Part shown: piece by piece, positions 26,313 through 41,231 of the stretch
Layout: every line of letters starts with the position of its first letter
Position numbering within the stretch: position 1 is the first letter of the stretch
Assembly: GCA_020746105.1 (NCBI GenBank)
Contig: CM036624.1
Coordinates: 2,537,562 to 2,601,561, forward strand
DNA from: Trogon surrucura
Taxonomy: Eukaryota > Chordata > Aves > Trogoniformes > Trogonidae
Direction: 5' to 3'
DNA length: 64,000 bases
Position numbers and translations under genes: made by a program
The notes under the pieces: generated by a model
The model's input: only the letters and a program-made list of their open reading frames with translations
Database searches by the model: none
What the model was told of the DNA's origin: nothing

Positions 26313-29300
26313 AATGACAGAAAGCGCTGGGAGTCGTTTGTGCTGCTGTCCGCAGTTTCAGTCTCACAAAGACAGCTTGCAGCTCATTTCTTTGACGAGG
26401 ACACTCATTGCCTTTAAGGATAGGAAACCAAGGCCTACAGAGAAACATCTCAATTCTGTCACGGGTATACATAGTATTCCGCAGGCTGATACTAGTATCC
26501 TTCACTTTTTGCAAGAGAGTTCTAATTCTGCCTTCTTAAAAGTATATTCATTATTGATGGCCTTCGGATTATCTGCAAGTCTGGCAACTGCATGCACACC
26601 CTACATCTTGGTCTCAGCGTCTCGAGTAAGTAAGAAAACAAAACAAGAAATAATTTCAAAAATTACAAATGGATTTAAAGAGGAGTTGCCCGTCCACCCT
26701 GAGTTATTCTTTCCGTAACTCTGAGAACACTGGGGACGTTCCAAAAGATAGAAGTGAAACATCTGAATTATTACTACTGTTTTTTGGAGAAAGAGTCAAC
26801 CGACAATACACATAATTTTAAGGCACGACATCCTTCTTGTGATCTCACGCAAAATAATTTCAGCATCAACGAGCTCTTTTTTAAAATAAAATAAAAAATA
26901 ACATGATCTTATAGAACGTAAGTCACTTAAACTCATAAATGTAACAGACCAGGGTACAACTGTCATTCTGAGTGCAAGGCTTTTAACTTGATACTAAGAC
27001 ATTCTGATTAAATGGATTTTTTTAATGCTGGATACGTTAAACGGATTTATAATCCGCTCAATTACGCTGAAAACACAGCTCTGAGCGCAGAATCAGCAAT
27101 GAACAGGTGCATTTTCCAGGAAACAGCACCGGGATGAGTTACCAGCTCACCATCTCTTACCAGTTTTAGCAATGGCCTGGAAGAAAAAACTTGTCACTGC
27201 TCAGGTTAGAAAGGAATGCAAAATGTGTGGGAAAGGCAGCTAAGGAAGAAGACAAATCAGAGCAGTAGAGCGATCAGTTCTCCCTCTAAATTTGAAAGGG
27301 TAAGAAGATAATCAAATTAGCAACATTAAAATGGGAAGCTCCACCTTCGATGAAAAAAAAAACCAATAAAAACGAAGCTACAGTAATCAGAAAGGTCCTA
27401 CCATCCCCAGCAAGGGAAAGGTTTAAAAGTTGTTTGAGAAAAGGGAACTACAATAATTGACACAGCAGCCATATGTACGATAAGAGCATAATTGTGTTTA
27501 AGTCATTAAGAGATCGGATCTTGTTAGAACAAGCAGGGCTGTATTAGCCTTCTCCCTCCCCCATAATCAGCACAAGCCAATAACACCAAGCCACATGCAG
27601 CCCGTTGCGTAAGTTCCCAGTTTCCCTGTGTTCTGGGAAAGCCAGACAAATTATCCCTCAATGCCTGCAGGCACAGGGGTATTATTTCAATTTCTTTTGT
27701 TCCAAGTACGTAGTACTTCAGCAGGGTTGTTTTTGCCTCCTCAAAGCTTTGACCTGAAAAATAAGAATTTTTCAGGCATATGCATGTGCTGACAGAGAAA
27801 ATATAACTCGTGAAGCTTAACAATAAAGAAAAAAAAAAACCAACCAACAACTAGAACTAGACGGTACCTGGGGACACCATAAGCACCTTGGAAGACACTG
27901 GACTAATTTGACCAATGCCATTAATGTCTAATGACTATTCTAAAACTGAGAGCAAGTTCAGTTAGTAAATTAACTGAGTAGGAATTTTCAGAATCAACAT
28001 TTTCTTCTCTCTAGCAGTTCTTTGCTAGTGTCTATACCTGTTTCTTCAACTCCATCATTACCACAGTATTTCACCTCCCGAGCACGTAAGTTTTCTCTGT
28101 ATTTCACCGTCTTGACAACTGGCCAATTGCTAGATGATTACAGCAATTGGGATAAAGACAGCTTTTTACAGTCTTCTACAAATTATTAAGCTGTAGGATC
28201 TCTTCCTGATGTAGACTTTGCTATTTATCCGCTGGTCTTAAATTCAAGGTTTGGGAAGGCAAAGAAATATATTATGCCGGGAGATGTCCATTCTAATGAC
28301 CTTCGGACGGATGGGGAAAGCTGAGCGTCTCCCACATTTACAGTACACAGTCAATTTGTTAAAAAACACTATTACAGTCAATTTATAACTTGAATAGTTC
28401 AATGAGTTACCAGATAACGTTTTAATGCAAGTCTTAAATTGCTTTATTTACGTAGGAGCAATTCTATCGGATTTTGCTTTGGGTAATTTGGAGATACATT
28501 TCTGCAAGGTCATAAAATTTCCTACTAGTTCAGATAAACCTGAGAGTCAACAGAAAAACCTACCAGTTCATATACATGACTGAAGGGCATTGCTGTTTCT
28601 CACATTTCCCTAAGTGTCAAGCAATAAGAGCCGACACAGAGATTTTACAACAGTTTATTTGTCGAGGAAAAAAAAAATAAAATCCCCTACTGTTGTTAAA
28701 TTCCACAGTTTGTAAGAACAAAGAACTTAGTGACACGATGCATCTACTACGATGACGATAAGTGCAGGCACACGGCCAGATTTCTGTGTGCAGATTAACA
28801 AACGCAGATTAGCAGCGTTCTTTCGCACCGTACAGGAGCAGCTGCGGCAGTACGGGCAGTACAAAGCATACTCCTTCAGCAGTCAGAGTGCTTCTGTCCC
28901 CTCGTTGCTGCGTGTAGCTACTACACGGAGCTCGTAGGGAAGCTCTCCTTGTGTTTACACGAGAGACCCAGACCTCCTGCTAAAAGCAGGACACGATTTT
29001 CCATAATAGGAAGAAAGCAGTTCTCTTAACCAAGTAACTGCCTGCTACACCCGTGCCAGAGTTTTAGCTTTCCCCTACCCAGCAGAAGGGTGTTGAGAAA
29101 GAGTTCATTTAAATTATGCTAAGAAAAATAACTGATGAAGAAATACCTTCTAGGTAGCCTGTAAAATAATTCACAGACTCCTCTTTTTCTCAACAGCTTA
29201 GTTACTACACTCCAAAATATACTTAACCTAGCTCAAGTAAGAGCATTCCTAGGCATTTATTTTAATAAGCTTTTCACATATCGAAAGAGATACAAAGAAA

Positions 29301-32300
29301 GTTCACAGCAGCAAACCAACAGCCAAAAGCTGAACCACAAGACTTAACAGTGCTGGTGGAACAGGAAGAAAATACTATTTTATTAAACACAAGAACCTTT
29401 CTTTCAAGGTTAATGGAAATAACTTCCCGGCCTGTTTAGAAAGCATTTTCTACATGGCATCTGGCACCCTTCGTAAACGTTAATTCATATCACCTTTATT
29501 CCATAATTTATACCTCCTTTTAAGTGTTTTGCCTTGTTGGGCTTCAGCAGTGGGATTTTAAGTCTGGCTTTCAGTTTGTTGGGTTTGGTTTGTTTATAAT
29601 TAAAGCACCACCACGCTTTCCCCCCACCCCCAGCTTAGTAGCAGCATAAAAAGGATCCCTAAAAACACAAACAGAAGCAATTTAGTTCCCAACTTGAGTT
29701 TGTTTGCAGCAGCAGAACACCAACTATTTTTGGTCAGCCCTCACAGCACTGGGTTTCCTAATTAGCAAAGAAGTGAACAAGACAGACGAGAGTCAATAAC
29801 GATGCACCGCTTCACCTCCTCACGGGAAGGCACGAAACTTGACTTTGGGGAACACCTTCTAGAGGCACACGCTTTATTTCCTGTTACCATTCCAGCAGTA
29901 GCAGTTTGGTTTATTTAGTATATTAAGCATCTCCCTTGGAAGATGTGCTGCAATATTCTCTCCTTGTTTTAGTAAGAGATTAAATGTAATTGCCACGATT
30001 TGACATTAAAATAAACACGAGATAGCGTTATTTCTAATGTTTCTGACAGAGGCAAACGTAAGGCAAGTTCTCTATAGATCAGAGATTCTACAGTGGTTCC
30101 GAGAACAGGATTTCAATGCAACACAAGCAGCATAGCCTCTTCAACAGAAACAAATCCTGCAAGAGTCGTTAAGAAGAACAATCAGATTTTGTTATTTTCC
30201 ACGCAAGGGTTCTTATAAATACAAATGTGAAATGCCAGCTACCTTGCCGGGACCCTGAATAAAGCCAAAACCCTGCATAGATTTTTGTACTGAAATTAAG
30301 GATGCAGGAAGAAAAAAATAATTACCACAAAAATAAAAGCCAGAGAAATACAGAAAGCTTTCAGTTTTCTTCTGGAGAGAGTTGTAAACATGAAAGCAAG
30401 TGGACAGAGTCCGGTTTTTAGCACTAGAATTGCTGAATACGACACATAGATTTCTCTTCCCTTACAAACATAACTTTGGTGTCAGAAGCTTTGCTACATC
30501 CCACGTTAGGTGCCCCACTGGGTGCACAAGGGGAGCAGGCAGCATTCCATGAAAACACAAAGGAGGTTGCAGAGGACTTTGTGGTTACCTATGTCTCCCA
30601 CAAATTTCTGATACAGCTATCTGCGTTACCTTTTGGAGTTAATTCCTACCTTTATTTGCAGAGAGTCCTTGTTAAACAGATTTCGGAACTGATGTTGTGA
30701 TAATGTCTATTTTTTCCCCACAAGAGATCTTTCTAATAAACAATGGTCCTTAACTGAGAGTTTTCTTTTCAGCTCTTTATAGGCTAAGATGCATATTAAG
30801 TAAAGTAAGTATAGGACAATTTAATCATGTAATTTTACTTCACCTGCAGTTTCTTTCAACTGGCTCAAAGAAACACTGAAGTGACTCAATTCGTCGGCAG
30901 CCAAGCTAATAATTTACAGTGCAAAAGAAGAGCGTTAGTAGCAGATCATCAGCCATAGAGTCCAGTCTCAGAAAAAGAGCAGGCCTAGATTAAAGACACT
31001 CTTGGGTGCCAGAAAATTACACAAATAAAGCAAACCCTAGTATGACTCACACCGATAACTTGTGTTTGTTTTGCGTGCTCGAAGTTCTAGACAAGCATCC
31101 TGCAGAACACATCCCAAGTCACTGCTGCTATTTACAGGGCACAGAAAAAAGCGTTTTCTACCTTCAAGACAAACACCATTAAAAACAAGCAGCAGGCAAA
31201 TCAAAATCCCCAGACTACACGTCAACATAAGCAGTGTAAAAAAAAAAAAAAACCAACCACCTAACAAAACACCAAGTTTCAAGTTCAAATGGTAAGAGTA
31301 GAATAAAGCCCTTGTGCTTGAGGGAGCTTGGTACCCACATCACTTTGCTACGTCAAACAGCTGTTTGCGCAGCGCTGACTGACGTGTGATGGTGCATCCC
31401 ACACGGTCAAAGTGCTGGGGCATCACTGTTTTCAAGTAAATTGAGAACCTTACAAGGAATGTGTGTGAAGACCCGAGTCTAGAAATGGACCAAGAAAAAT
31501 ACAGACCATCTAAAGGTTACATTATTCCAGCCCCAAACCGAAGCTGACCAGTTCTATGCGGCACATTAGACTTAGACTAAACTCAGGTGCTGTTTCACCA
31601 CTACATTTGCTTATTATTTTAATCTTCTGTGAAACATAGTACCATGCAAGATGGTTACCTATCAGGTAAGTTAATATTAGAATCTGGTGTTTTAACTAAC
31701 AAATTATGGTTTATCGACTCAAGGAACTGCCAATTCTTTTTACGTGTCCTCATCTAACAAGTAATTCACAATAGCACAGGAATGGAAACTTGTTGTATCA
31801 TGCCTAAAACCAGGAAAAAAAAACCCTCTTCAGGGCAGCAACTACATCTTGTTTCTTTGTTCTGTGAAGTGTTTGTAGGCTTTTTGTTGTTTCACAGAGT
31901 TAAAGGAATTCTACAGCATGAGAACGCAGAGGCTGCAGCATGTAGCTGCAAGCTAACTGGGTAAGCTGCTGGAGTCCTTCCTCAAGGAGAAATACTCGGC
32001 TGATGAGAGGGACTGTCATTTCAAATGAATGCCGTCTGTTAGAGAGACTAAAAATCCAGACTGCAGGATGAGTTAACCACTTACCGTCCGCTATCCGATC
32101 CAGAAAGAGAGCTGCATCCTCCCTATGGGGCCAAAACCAGCACTAGCAACCCCTCTCCCTTCCATTGGCTCCGACTCCCTCGGCAATTCGTGCTGCCCAG
32201 CAGGAAAGCCAAACTGGTGTGAAGGCCCCAGGAATCATCCTCCCTTCTCGGGGGATTCACTTCAGTGAGCTCTGCTCGAGTCCTGTGCAATGAGCAGCCC

Positions 32301-32402
32301 TCGGCAAGTGCGCTACCGCAGGAATGATCCTAAAGCCCACCTCCCAGTCCAGCTGTTGGAAGAAACCGAGTTCGTGCTCCTTGAGACGACTCCACGACGC
32401 AA

Positions 32403-32914
32403 ACCAGAAGGGCAGTAACTGGGAGAAATGCAGAACCAGAAGGGCAGTAACTGGCAGAAATATAAAACCAGGAGGGCAGTAACTGGGAGAAATATAAAAC
32501 CAGGAGGGCAGTAACTGGGAGAAATATGAAACCAGGAGGGCAGTAACTGGGAGAAATATGAAACCAGGAGGGCAGTAACTGGGAGAAATGCAGAACCAGA
32601 AGTGCAGTAACTGGGAGAAATATAAAACCAGGAGGGCAGTAATTGGGAGAAATGCAGAACCAGAAGGGCAGTAACTGGGAGAAATATAAAACCAGGAGGG
32701 CAGTAACTGGGAGAAATATAAAACCAGGAGGGCAGTAACTGGGAGAAATATGAAACCAGGAGGGAAGTAACTGGGAGAAATGCAGAACCAGAAGTGCAGT
32801 AACTGGGAGAAATATAAAACCAGGAGGGCAGTAACTGGGAGAAATGCAGAACCAGGACGGCAGTAATTAGGAGAAATGCAGAACCAGAAGGGCAGTAACT
32901 GGGAGAAATGCAGA
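32403..32914 (+). repeat. 32-bp minisatellite, 16 copies without length change
   Basis: Units starting ACCAGRAGGGCAGTAACTGG occur every 32 bp exactly from 32403 to 32883. The end of the unit varies between three types (TGCAGA, TATAAA and TATGAA), and a few single-base variants mark individual copies. The order of variants is itself repeated: copies 2-8 correspond to copies 9-14 with one monomer fewer, including the rare AGAAGTG variant in copies 7 and 13. This shows block duplication of about six to seven monomers. Confidence 0.97.
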
Positions 32915-35900
32915 GATTTGCCTCAAATGCACACTGCTGATCACTAATGAAATAAGCTTATACAGGCACGCCCAACTAAACCTGCAGTTACAGCCCAGCT
33001 TCAAACAGCTACCGAGAGAATTATGGCCTCGCAGAAGGAACCTTCAAGGAAGAAGGCAATTTGCAGCTAAATGGGATAAACCGCCTGGATGAGAGCGCAC
33101 TACTTTTTATATTAAAAGCCCATACACACAAATTGCATCTCAGAATTAGGGAGGCAGCAATTTTTAATCCGACCGGCTATTACGGATTTATTGCTGGGGT
33201 TTTGCTGGAACCTCTCATTCCCTTTGCGTCTCGTAGACTTGTCTGAAGGATTTCAGTCTTTCTTGATTAATGACAGTACTTTTCAAAAATAACTACACAG
33301 GAGTGTAAGTTTAAGGTAACTGCTCAGCTGGTTGACATTTTTCTGCAACAGTATTTTTCCTAATTAGAACTTGAATTTTAACAAAATTACACTTTCTGAT
33401 TGCATCATGCTTGCTATATTTTCCCATACTGAGAAGATGACACAAAGAAATATTTGAAAGTACAGATGTTTTCCTGGGGACAATATTCATATACAGGGTA
33501 TTTGCTAACCTTTTCCTAGTCACTACATTTTATTTAAGAACGAACTATCTAAAAATACCTTTTTTTTTTTCATCTCCAGAAACCTTGTCAGAGAGCAACT
33601 TTTGTCTGTAAGGTGAAAAAGCTTTATTGATATACAACAATAAAGGTAGGAGACAAAAAATCTTGGTATTTTAATAACTTGCAGTACATGAAAGAAAAGC
33701 AGAGGTACCACTGAATAGTTCTATGGTTTTATCACAAGATGTAACTGACACTGGCTGTTCCTGAGAGACTGCAAGTTTTTAAATCAGAAGACGCCTAAAG
33801 AGTAGCCTAGCTTTCAATTTTACCAGAAAACCTATAAGATACACGAACAATCCAAACATAAAGAGTAAAACCAAACCAGACTCCACATTGACTTTCCTAC
33901 TGCTACACAGGGGGGCTTTAACAGAAGCCTTTGCTCCTGCCACTGTGTGTTAATCTCATAAATGCCTCTTCCTTAATCCCATTCCACTGGGGGATACTAA
34001 TTTTTACATACACATCGACCTGCGCACGCGTATGCGGATAAACACACACAGACACAGGAATTCGCAGCTTCTCAGATTCACTACCAAGGCAGCCAAGTCG
34101 GTCATGACTCGCAAGGAGACTACCACCTACCCTGACCCCGGCGCATCAATTTCCTCGACTTTTCAAAGACTAATACGTAAGGTATTAGGAAGGTTCAGCT
34201 GCAGCTAGCTAAGAAACAGGTCAAAATCTGACATGCCTGCTTTAGTAAGTAGTCACGCACGGTGTCAATCAACAATTACTCACCACAGTCGTCACCACCA
34301 CAAACACACTGGACGTGGAATTCCAAGTCTCCTGACTGTAGCCACACGTGATTAAAATTAAAACATTCCACACTGGAATCTCTTTCCATAGATCCATTTT
34401 ATAATATAACTCACTCCTTTTCCAATACAGAAATGCAGCACATCTGAGCAGATAAAAACAAGCGCCCTCTAACGAACACCATCATCTTTGCCCTCGGAAA
34501 GACAACAACTACCACGCCATTTTCTATTAAATTACTCCAAACTACATCGAACATAGGTTTAACACAATCTGGCCTACTCAAGCAACATACGAGTTAATTA
34601 CAAATGCGAACTTTCCGCTGTACATAATTGAAAAAGAAAAATCATTCCATGCTCTAGAACAGGATACACATCTTACTTCGGAAGACTTGTAGAAACTGTG
34701 ACATATGGAACACTAGGAAAAGGCACTGGAAGATAGCAAAGGGATAATTTTAAGACTGTCAATACTGCAGTAGCCAGATTTGAAGTTCTCTGCCAACTGT
34801 ATAATGAGGAAAAAGGTTGAGACTTTCCAATTAAAATGTAGCGCTGCTGCTAGGAAGCTGCGATAGGCACGGCAAATTAAAACGCTCGGGCCCAGAATAT
34901 TAGTTTGACAGCCATTTCTTTGGCAGCAATTGTTTTAGGCATGCCCGAGCCAGCTGTGTTCCCTCTCACCGTCACAGCTGCCTGGGAATGACTCGGCAGC
35001 ATCAGCGCCATCGTCTGTCCCCAGTACTGGAGTGGGGACCCGGGCAGAGCACGATTCTGGGGATGGCAACTGTTATGACACCGAGGTTTGAATTAAGTAC
35101 TCGCCGGGCTATACCTAAATAACACGGGAAAAGACAGACACAAACACCCACTTGAGCAAGTGGAAAACACAAAATTGCTCTTGAAATGCATTTTAAGCGA
35201 CATTAATTCCCCAGTTCAAGACCAGCAAACCAAACTAGAGAGTGCTGACATATTCTCTCCACTGAAAACTCTGAGAAGATAGGCCTCTTTCAACTAGAAA
35301 GGGATCAAATGAAAAAAATGCGCAAGTTAGTAACCTTAATTCCCTTCTTTTCTCTGAAAGGAGGTAAGTTCTACAAAAATGTGGACAGGCAGGAAGCTTG
35401 TTACTTAACCTCTTAAATGCTTTGACTTCTATGAACATAACATTATGGTTATTCCTAAACCACTCATTAGTGTTGCAAGTGTCCTGAAAATTTTGTATCA
35501 CTTCCGTATGTCTTATTTGCTATACACAGCTTCTTTTACTAGAATACCGCTTGGTTTTGCCAAGTTCCCTTTTTAAAAGGAGTATCAAGACACAAAAAAA
35601 ACCCCAAACCTGGCAAAGTTTCAAGATCTGTGCATTCGCTGATCGCAGCTTAAATCATAAGGAAAACGTGTCTTACCTACTTTTGTCACTGTTGCTGAAA
35701 TAATTGCATATGCAGATCATAAGCGTTCTACGAGCAGGAATGACTTTACAAATGAAAAATAATAACAGTGGATACAAAGAATTTATTCTTCATATCACAC
35801 TGACTACCACTACTTCTAAAAAAAAAAACCCACCACATTTGTGCAAACCAAGAGGCTTAATACTTTTTGGCAATACTGTACGGAATAAATCATTTATTGC

Positions 35901-37283
35901 TAATTAGTAGCTTTTAAGTCACACCTGTGAGGCCTCTGCAACTTCTCTCTTTATACCAACTGATCAAATATTAGAGACTTCCTCGTCATATTCTGCCAAA
36001 TACTTGTGTTTGCTAACATGTAAGAAGACTAGCAAGCTGTTAATAAGCTGACAACAACAACGTAGCTGCATTAATTTTCATACACCTTCATTCTAGCAAC
36101 AGCTACAGGTCACTGACCATCAAAGTATCAAAGGACTTAAAACAGAGCAGTCAGGTAACTCCAGGGGGTAGGTTCAGACAAAAAAAAAAAAAGAAAAAAA
36201 AAAAGACCCTGGGAACGCCAGACTACAAAGTCTAGATTCAGTTAATGGATGACAGAAAATTTAGAGGGTTTTTTTCTCTGTTAGACATTTTCTTCCCTGT
36301 GTCCAACACATTCTAATCTGAAAAGACCAGACTGCGCCAAATACCTCCAAGTATCGTAGCAATAGTGGTTCCACCAAGGTCACAATAAAATGTGCTCGTG
36401 GTTTCAAACAAGCAAGTCTATGTCCTGCATTAGAATGGAAGTCACAGGCTCCACCTTCGCACTCTCATACTTAATATTTACTTATTTGCTATATCAAACA
36501 TCCAACAATAAAAAGATAAAAATAATATTAAACACTTCACTTAAAACATAGATTAATATTATCATATCATACTGTCATTTTATGAGCAAATATATGTAGC
36601 CATCCTTTTTACAGGTAAATATCCTTTTACACTCAGCTCCAAACAAGGAATAAAATCCATGACTTAAGAGCTTAGTAATAGAATCATTCCTCTGTTGAAT
36701 TAATGTTTTAATTAGTAGTTGTGTAAAGCTAAAACATATTATTAAATATGAAATAATATACCACTGTTGTGTGGTTTACATTGACTTAATATGTAACTGG
36801 TGACTACTGAATGTCATTAGGTTGAATTGCTTATGTCATCAAACCCTTTTTTTTTTTTTTTTTTAAGCTTTTAACCAAAAATTTCTATAAGGAGGGGACA
36901 AAAAGCCTCAACTATTTTCAAACCACTTTTCCAGCACGGAAATACTCACTGACAGTCGGCGCTATAAAAGTGAAATCAACATGATCATACTGTCACTGCT
37001 GCATTTAAAAATGTAACGTTTGAGCTAAGTAGAACGATGGCTGTTTTCAAGTGCTATTATAAAGGAAATGCACCTGCGCTGAGAACTATGAGGGTGGATG
37101 GAAAAACCAAACCACAACAATGAGAAGCCTCCCCATTAATGAATCACATTAAATTCCTGAGAAAAATATTTCAACGTCACGATGCCTGTTACAAGACAGA
37201 CACGTGGTTATTCATAGACATGTAGTTATTCAGAGTACACAGAAGAATAGAAGAAACACAACATACAAGCTTTAAACACTCAC

Positions 37284-37543
37284 CATCTGAATTGGTTTTT
37301 TGTGAAGATCTCGTTCAGTCACCAACTTTTCTTGGTCAGTGACATAAAGGCCTTTTTGTGCCAGGGCTTGTATAACAGCATCATGACCTAGAAGTGGTTT
37401 TGCAGCATCACTCTTGAGAATAAGGCTCCCAGCACGACAGTAGAGTTCTGCAGACAGCAGCAAGTTAACAACAGGTGGTTTAATGTGCTCCTGGTCGTAC
37501 TGGTCTGTGTAAAACGGTTCTCGTAGCTCTTCTGGAACATTTT
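37284..37543 (-). CDS. CAMSAP2: CAMSAP2 coding exon 2 (residues 47-133)
   Basis: The minus-strand acceptor is a long T tract followed by GGTAG, ending at 37544. The exon opens AA-AAT-GTT (completing E, then N-V) and closes at 37284 with ATTCAGATG (I-Q-M) before the donor GTGAGT. It encodes 86 further whole codons, including EELREPFYTDQYDQEHIKPP, LLSAELYCRAGSLILKSDAA and the stretch ending DLHKKPIQM. This is the conserved globular region upstream of the CAMSAP calponin-homology domain. No frameshift or stop is seen. Intron 2 begins in phase 0. The sequence is essentially the vertebrate CAMSAP2 sequence as I know it, which supports orthology rather than a pseudogene. Confidence 0.97.
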
Positions 37544-40500
37544 CTACCAAAAAAAAAAAAAAGCAAAAGAAAACCAAAAAGCATTAGTTAATATAAGAAT
37601 AGTTTTCCATATGCACAAACCTAAAATTAGATTAAAAGAAAGCATATTCAAGGGAAGGCCAGAGTCCTTACCAGTCCTGACACTATAAAACACTGGGGAA
37701 TTTTGCATACAAGGGTAACATTTGAACTATTAATAGAAACCTAAGAAAAATTCAACAAGAGTTCCACACTGCAAAGGCCGCCCCAGAATGGCAGCCTGCG
37801 GTTTACACCATCATTACTTTAAAATTTCTTGGCTTCTCCAACAACATGCCCAAACATTCTCATTTCCTTTGGCATAACATTATATAGGTCAGACGTACAA
37901 AGAGAGAACAACGCCCGCTTCAACACCAAACCCTGTCTCCATTACACGAGCCAAATGGAAATGGAACGTTATGTTTTAACGCAGAAGAAGTCGAGACGAA
38001 AAGGGAAAATTCCACTCAGCAGCCTTACAGGTTTCATACCTGTAAAAAGAAGTTTGATGACTACACTATTTCAAAGATCAAGCATCACAGAATGACAACA
38101 AAATCTGACAGTTAAATATAAATACTTGAATGTTTTACTGGAATTAAAGGAACCGAAAAAGAGGAAAAAAATATTATCAATTTCCTTCTGGCAAAATATT
38201 TAATTCTTATCTGCCTATTTGTGTTACCGACTTCCCTGAAAGCTGTGGTTTTCCTCTTTTTTCAGAGAACTGGTTTAGCACCCACAGAAAGTTACGCAAG
38301 ACTCTGTCAAGTTTACACTGAGATTTTAACTCCAAAATTAGCATTCCAAGACAATCTAACAGTTTTTCCAAATACTTCGCAGAACACAATACAGGCAAGG
38401 CTGTATTTATAACTGCCTGCCACAAAAGTAATAGTTATAAATTAACTACATATGGTACTAGATAAAATGAAGTTAAATCGCCTGCAAAGTGGAAAATAAC
38501 TTAGAGTTTCAGACTTGACATTACTAAACGTAAGCAGCGCAAGATGCTCCACTTTCCCTACGTAAGAATTTCACTCTCCATTGTTGTAAAACACAGCATT
38601 TGTGGGATAAAGAACATGTGACTCTTTTCCTGAGCCCAAATGGAAAAGCCTGCTTCACTGCTACGAGGAAAAAAAGGGCGCAGGAAAACAGAGATGCCAT
38701 TCTGGGTCCCTATCCCCTGCGCCTGCAGTTGGATAAATGACCAAACAGACAAGGTTTGAAGCGGCTGGTGGAGTAAACAGCCCAATAAGGGTGGAGCAGG
38801 AGAGAGAGAAAAAACAGAACATGCCATCACAAGATAATGACAGATTATCTTCTCCCTCATACATATTCTATGTACTTCCATTATGGGCTTGGGGAGCAGA
38901 GTTAGCTGCCTTCTGGCTGTGACAGGAGAAGCTACGCGTTACAGAGCGCAAAAAGGAAAAGTATTATCGCATACGTTCTTCAATGCCACAGGGATGGCAA
39001 AAAAGGATATCGCTTCTTATTTGCCAGTTCAGAATATTCAGGGGAAGAGAGGTACAGTTTATAACTTGCTTAAACCGGGAGCCTAAATTTGGCCAGGAAG
39101 CTGGTTTAGAGCACAGACCGAAATGTACTGCCAGCAAAACTACTCTACCCTTTTTAAAACACAAGCCTAACGCCTAACAACATTACTTTTTTAACAAGAA
39201 AATAATAAAACTACTAACAAAAAAAATTGATCTACAAGTGTCAGGGAACAACATTGCAGTCTTCTCTTGCCACTTCCTAGCCTCACTTACTGACTCCATA
39301 GGACCAGTCACCCAATATTATAAAAAATACTTATAAACTAAGGAACTCTGCGAGCTGCTGGGTGCCTGTGTCCCTAGGTATTATCTCCATCTATTGCCAT
39401 TCTACCTGTCCTTCTTTCTCTTCCCTGCTTGTCCATACGTTGTCTACTTTAATATTAAGCTCCTTATTTCTGCAGTCCCTCATGATCCATCTCCACCTCC
39501 GTATCAGGAGCTCAATCCTCATCATGTCTTTATCCGCTACAATTCCAAAGGCCAACTCTGAAAGCATCTTCGCGCTATATCTTCAACCTAGAGAGCATCA
39601 AAAAACATTTTTTGTAAACATCTCACAAAGCTCAGGGAGCAGATTTTGCCGTTTTGCAGGAAGAAACAAAAGCACGCTTTTTGGATCTCACGGGAAGTTG
39701 CATGGGCAGCAGGGAGGAAGAGAGAAATCCATTTGTAATTTCACAGAAGACCAAAAACGGGCTCATTCTCATATGAAAAAAAATACCTCGAAGCAGGAGC
39801 AGTTTGCTACACACGAGCAGAAGTCCCATATTCTGTGTTTTAGGGTCACTTAAGATAATAACCGATTTCAACTCTGAAAATTTAAGCCAGAAAAGCAATC
39901 CAGAGACTGGAAATAACAAACGCGTCGCCCATTAATGAGGAGTTTCTGATCTTCTGTATCACCAAAACAAACTCTAAAGGGACAAGATAAGATGCAATAA
40001 ATGCATTTATCATGAAAGAATCACACCCACTACTGGGGTTTAGTAATAAAAAGCCTCAATACATAAAAAATAAAAATCAAGGTGCTAACTATCAAAGGCA
40101 AATATAATTATTTATAAAAGATATTCCTGCTTCTGAAAAATTCAGCAAAACACCAAATGGAATGTACGCCATTTCTTCTACTTCATTGGCGTTCACAAAA
40201 AGAAATGTGGAATAAAAACTTACTGGTGTTCCTAAACATATAACCAGAAGAGAGATTATCAGAGAAACGGAACACGGAAACAAAGGACCAGGAAGAGAAA
40301 CTGCGACTACAGCCATATTCTGAATTTACAAAAAAAAAAAAACCAAAACAAAAACATGAAAGCATACAAATAAGGAATCCCTGCTGCAACAAGGTCAGAA
40401 GTCTTCACAAAAAAAATTCCCCGTCAGAGTTCCTTTCACAGACAGGAACATGCACTTGTCCCCACTTATAACATCAGACTGTTTGATATCGGAATAGAAC

Positions 40501-41231
40501 TTGATAGAAGGTTCAAGCCGTGCTCTCATTTTTGTTATAGTTTTAAAAAAAAAGAAATAACAAAAAAAGCACAGCAGCCAGACAGAGAGGAAATTCTTCC
40601 TGTTAGTGATGGCAAAGCAATCTGCACGTGTTGCCTCTGCAGTCCCGTGGAAGTTCTCAGCCGATTCCCGGCACAACAAACCGGGTCAAAAACCTTTATT
40701 AACAAATTCTGGCAGGATTGGAGATTGTGAAACAAACAGCTCTGTCAGGCAGAGAAGAATCTTAACACTACTTCCCAGTACACGTATTTCAGGAGTCCTT
40801 TTCCTTCGCCAAACCGACACGAGTCTTTCAAGATGAAATTGTGAAGAAAACGAGCGGTTTGAAAAGAAACAGCTGGTTGCACGTATCGCCCTAAGGTACC
40901 ACCTGACCTTGAGGTTTGTGGCACAGCACAGGCGTTAGGTTAGAGAGGGCTATCGGGAACACTCGGTTCGGGGAGCTGAGCGCGTGAAATAGGGATGGGA
41001 CCAAGGGACCCGCGGGTGCTTCTGACGGCGAGGCCGTGGGAGAATCCAACCGTGCTCTCCCAGCAGCCAGCTGCAGAAACGTGGACTCGGACTGCGCAGC
41101 AAAGCGACACCACGCAGCGGTTACCAGCTCTGCACGGGAAATTTCAACGGGGTAGAAGTCAAAAAACCATCCTCTAGAGAGAAAGCAGGAGAGCCGGGGG
41201 ACCCGTCTCAAGCTTGGGTGAACAAGCCCCC

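Larger units (their letters stand above)
7334..37283 (-). other. CAMSAP2 intron 2 (about 30 kb)
   Basis: This phase-0 intron has donor GTGAGT at 37283 and acceptor TTTGCAG at 7334. It contains CR1 fragments at 12050-12242, 14245-14662, 20773-20886 and 26263-26312, a 73-bp tandem duplication (18167-18311), a short CA run (22256-22271), a GC-rich islet (about 20970-21290) and a 32-bp minisatellite (32403-32914). T18 lies at 36847-36864. In the gaps between these (7334-12049, 14663-18166, 21291-26262, 26313-32402, 32915-37283) I see only AT-rich unique sequence with short random open frames. I recognise no nested gene, tRNA or small RNA. Confidence 0.9.

Noticed and set aside
26263-26718. 151-codon plus-strand open frame
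   Set aside because: It begins in a CR1 tail and runs into unique intron sequence; no domain or splice logic.
39362-39853. 163-codon plus-strand open frame in intron 1
   Set aside because: Ser/Leu/His-rich chance frame without recognisable domain, antisense to CAMSAP2.
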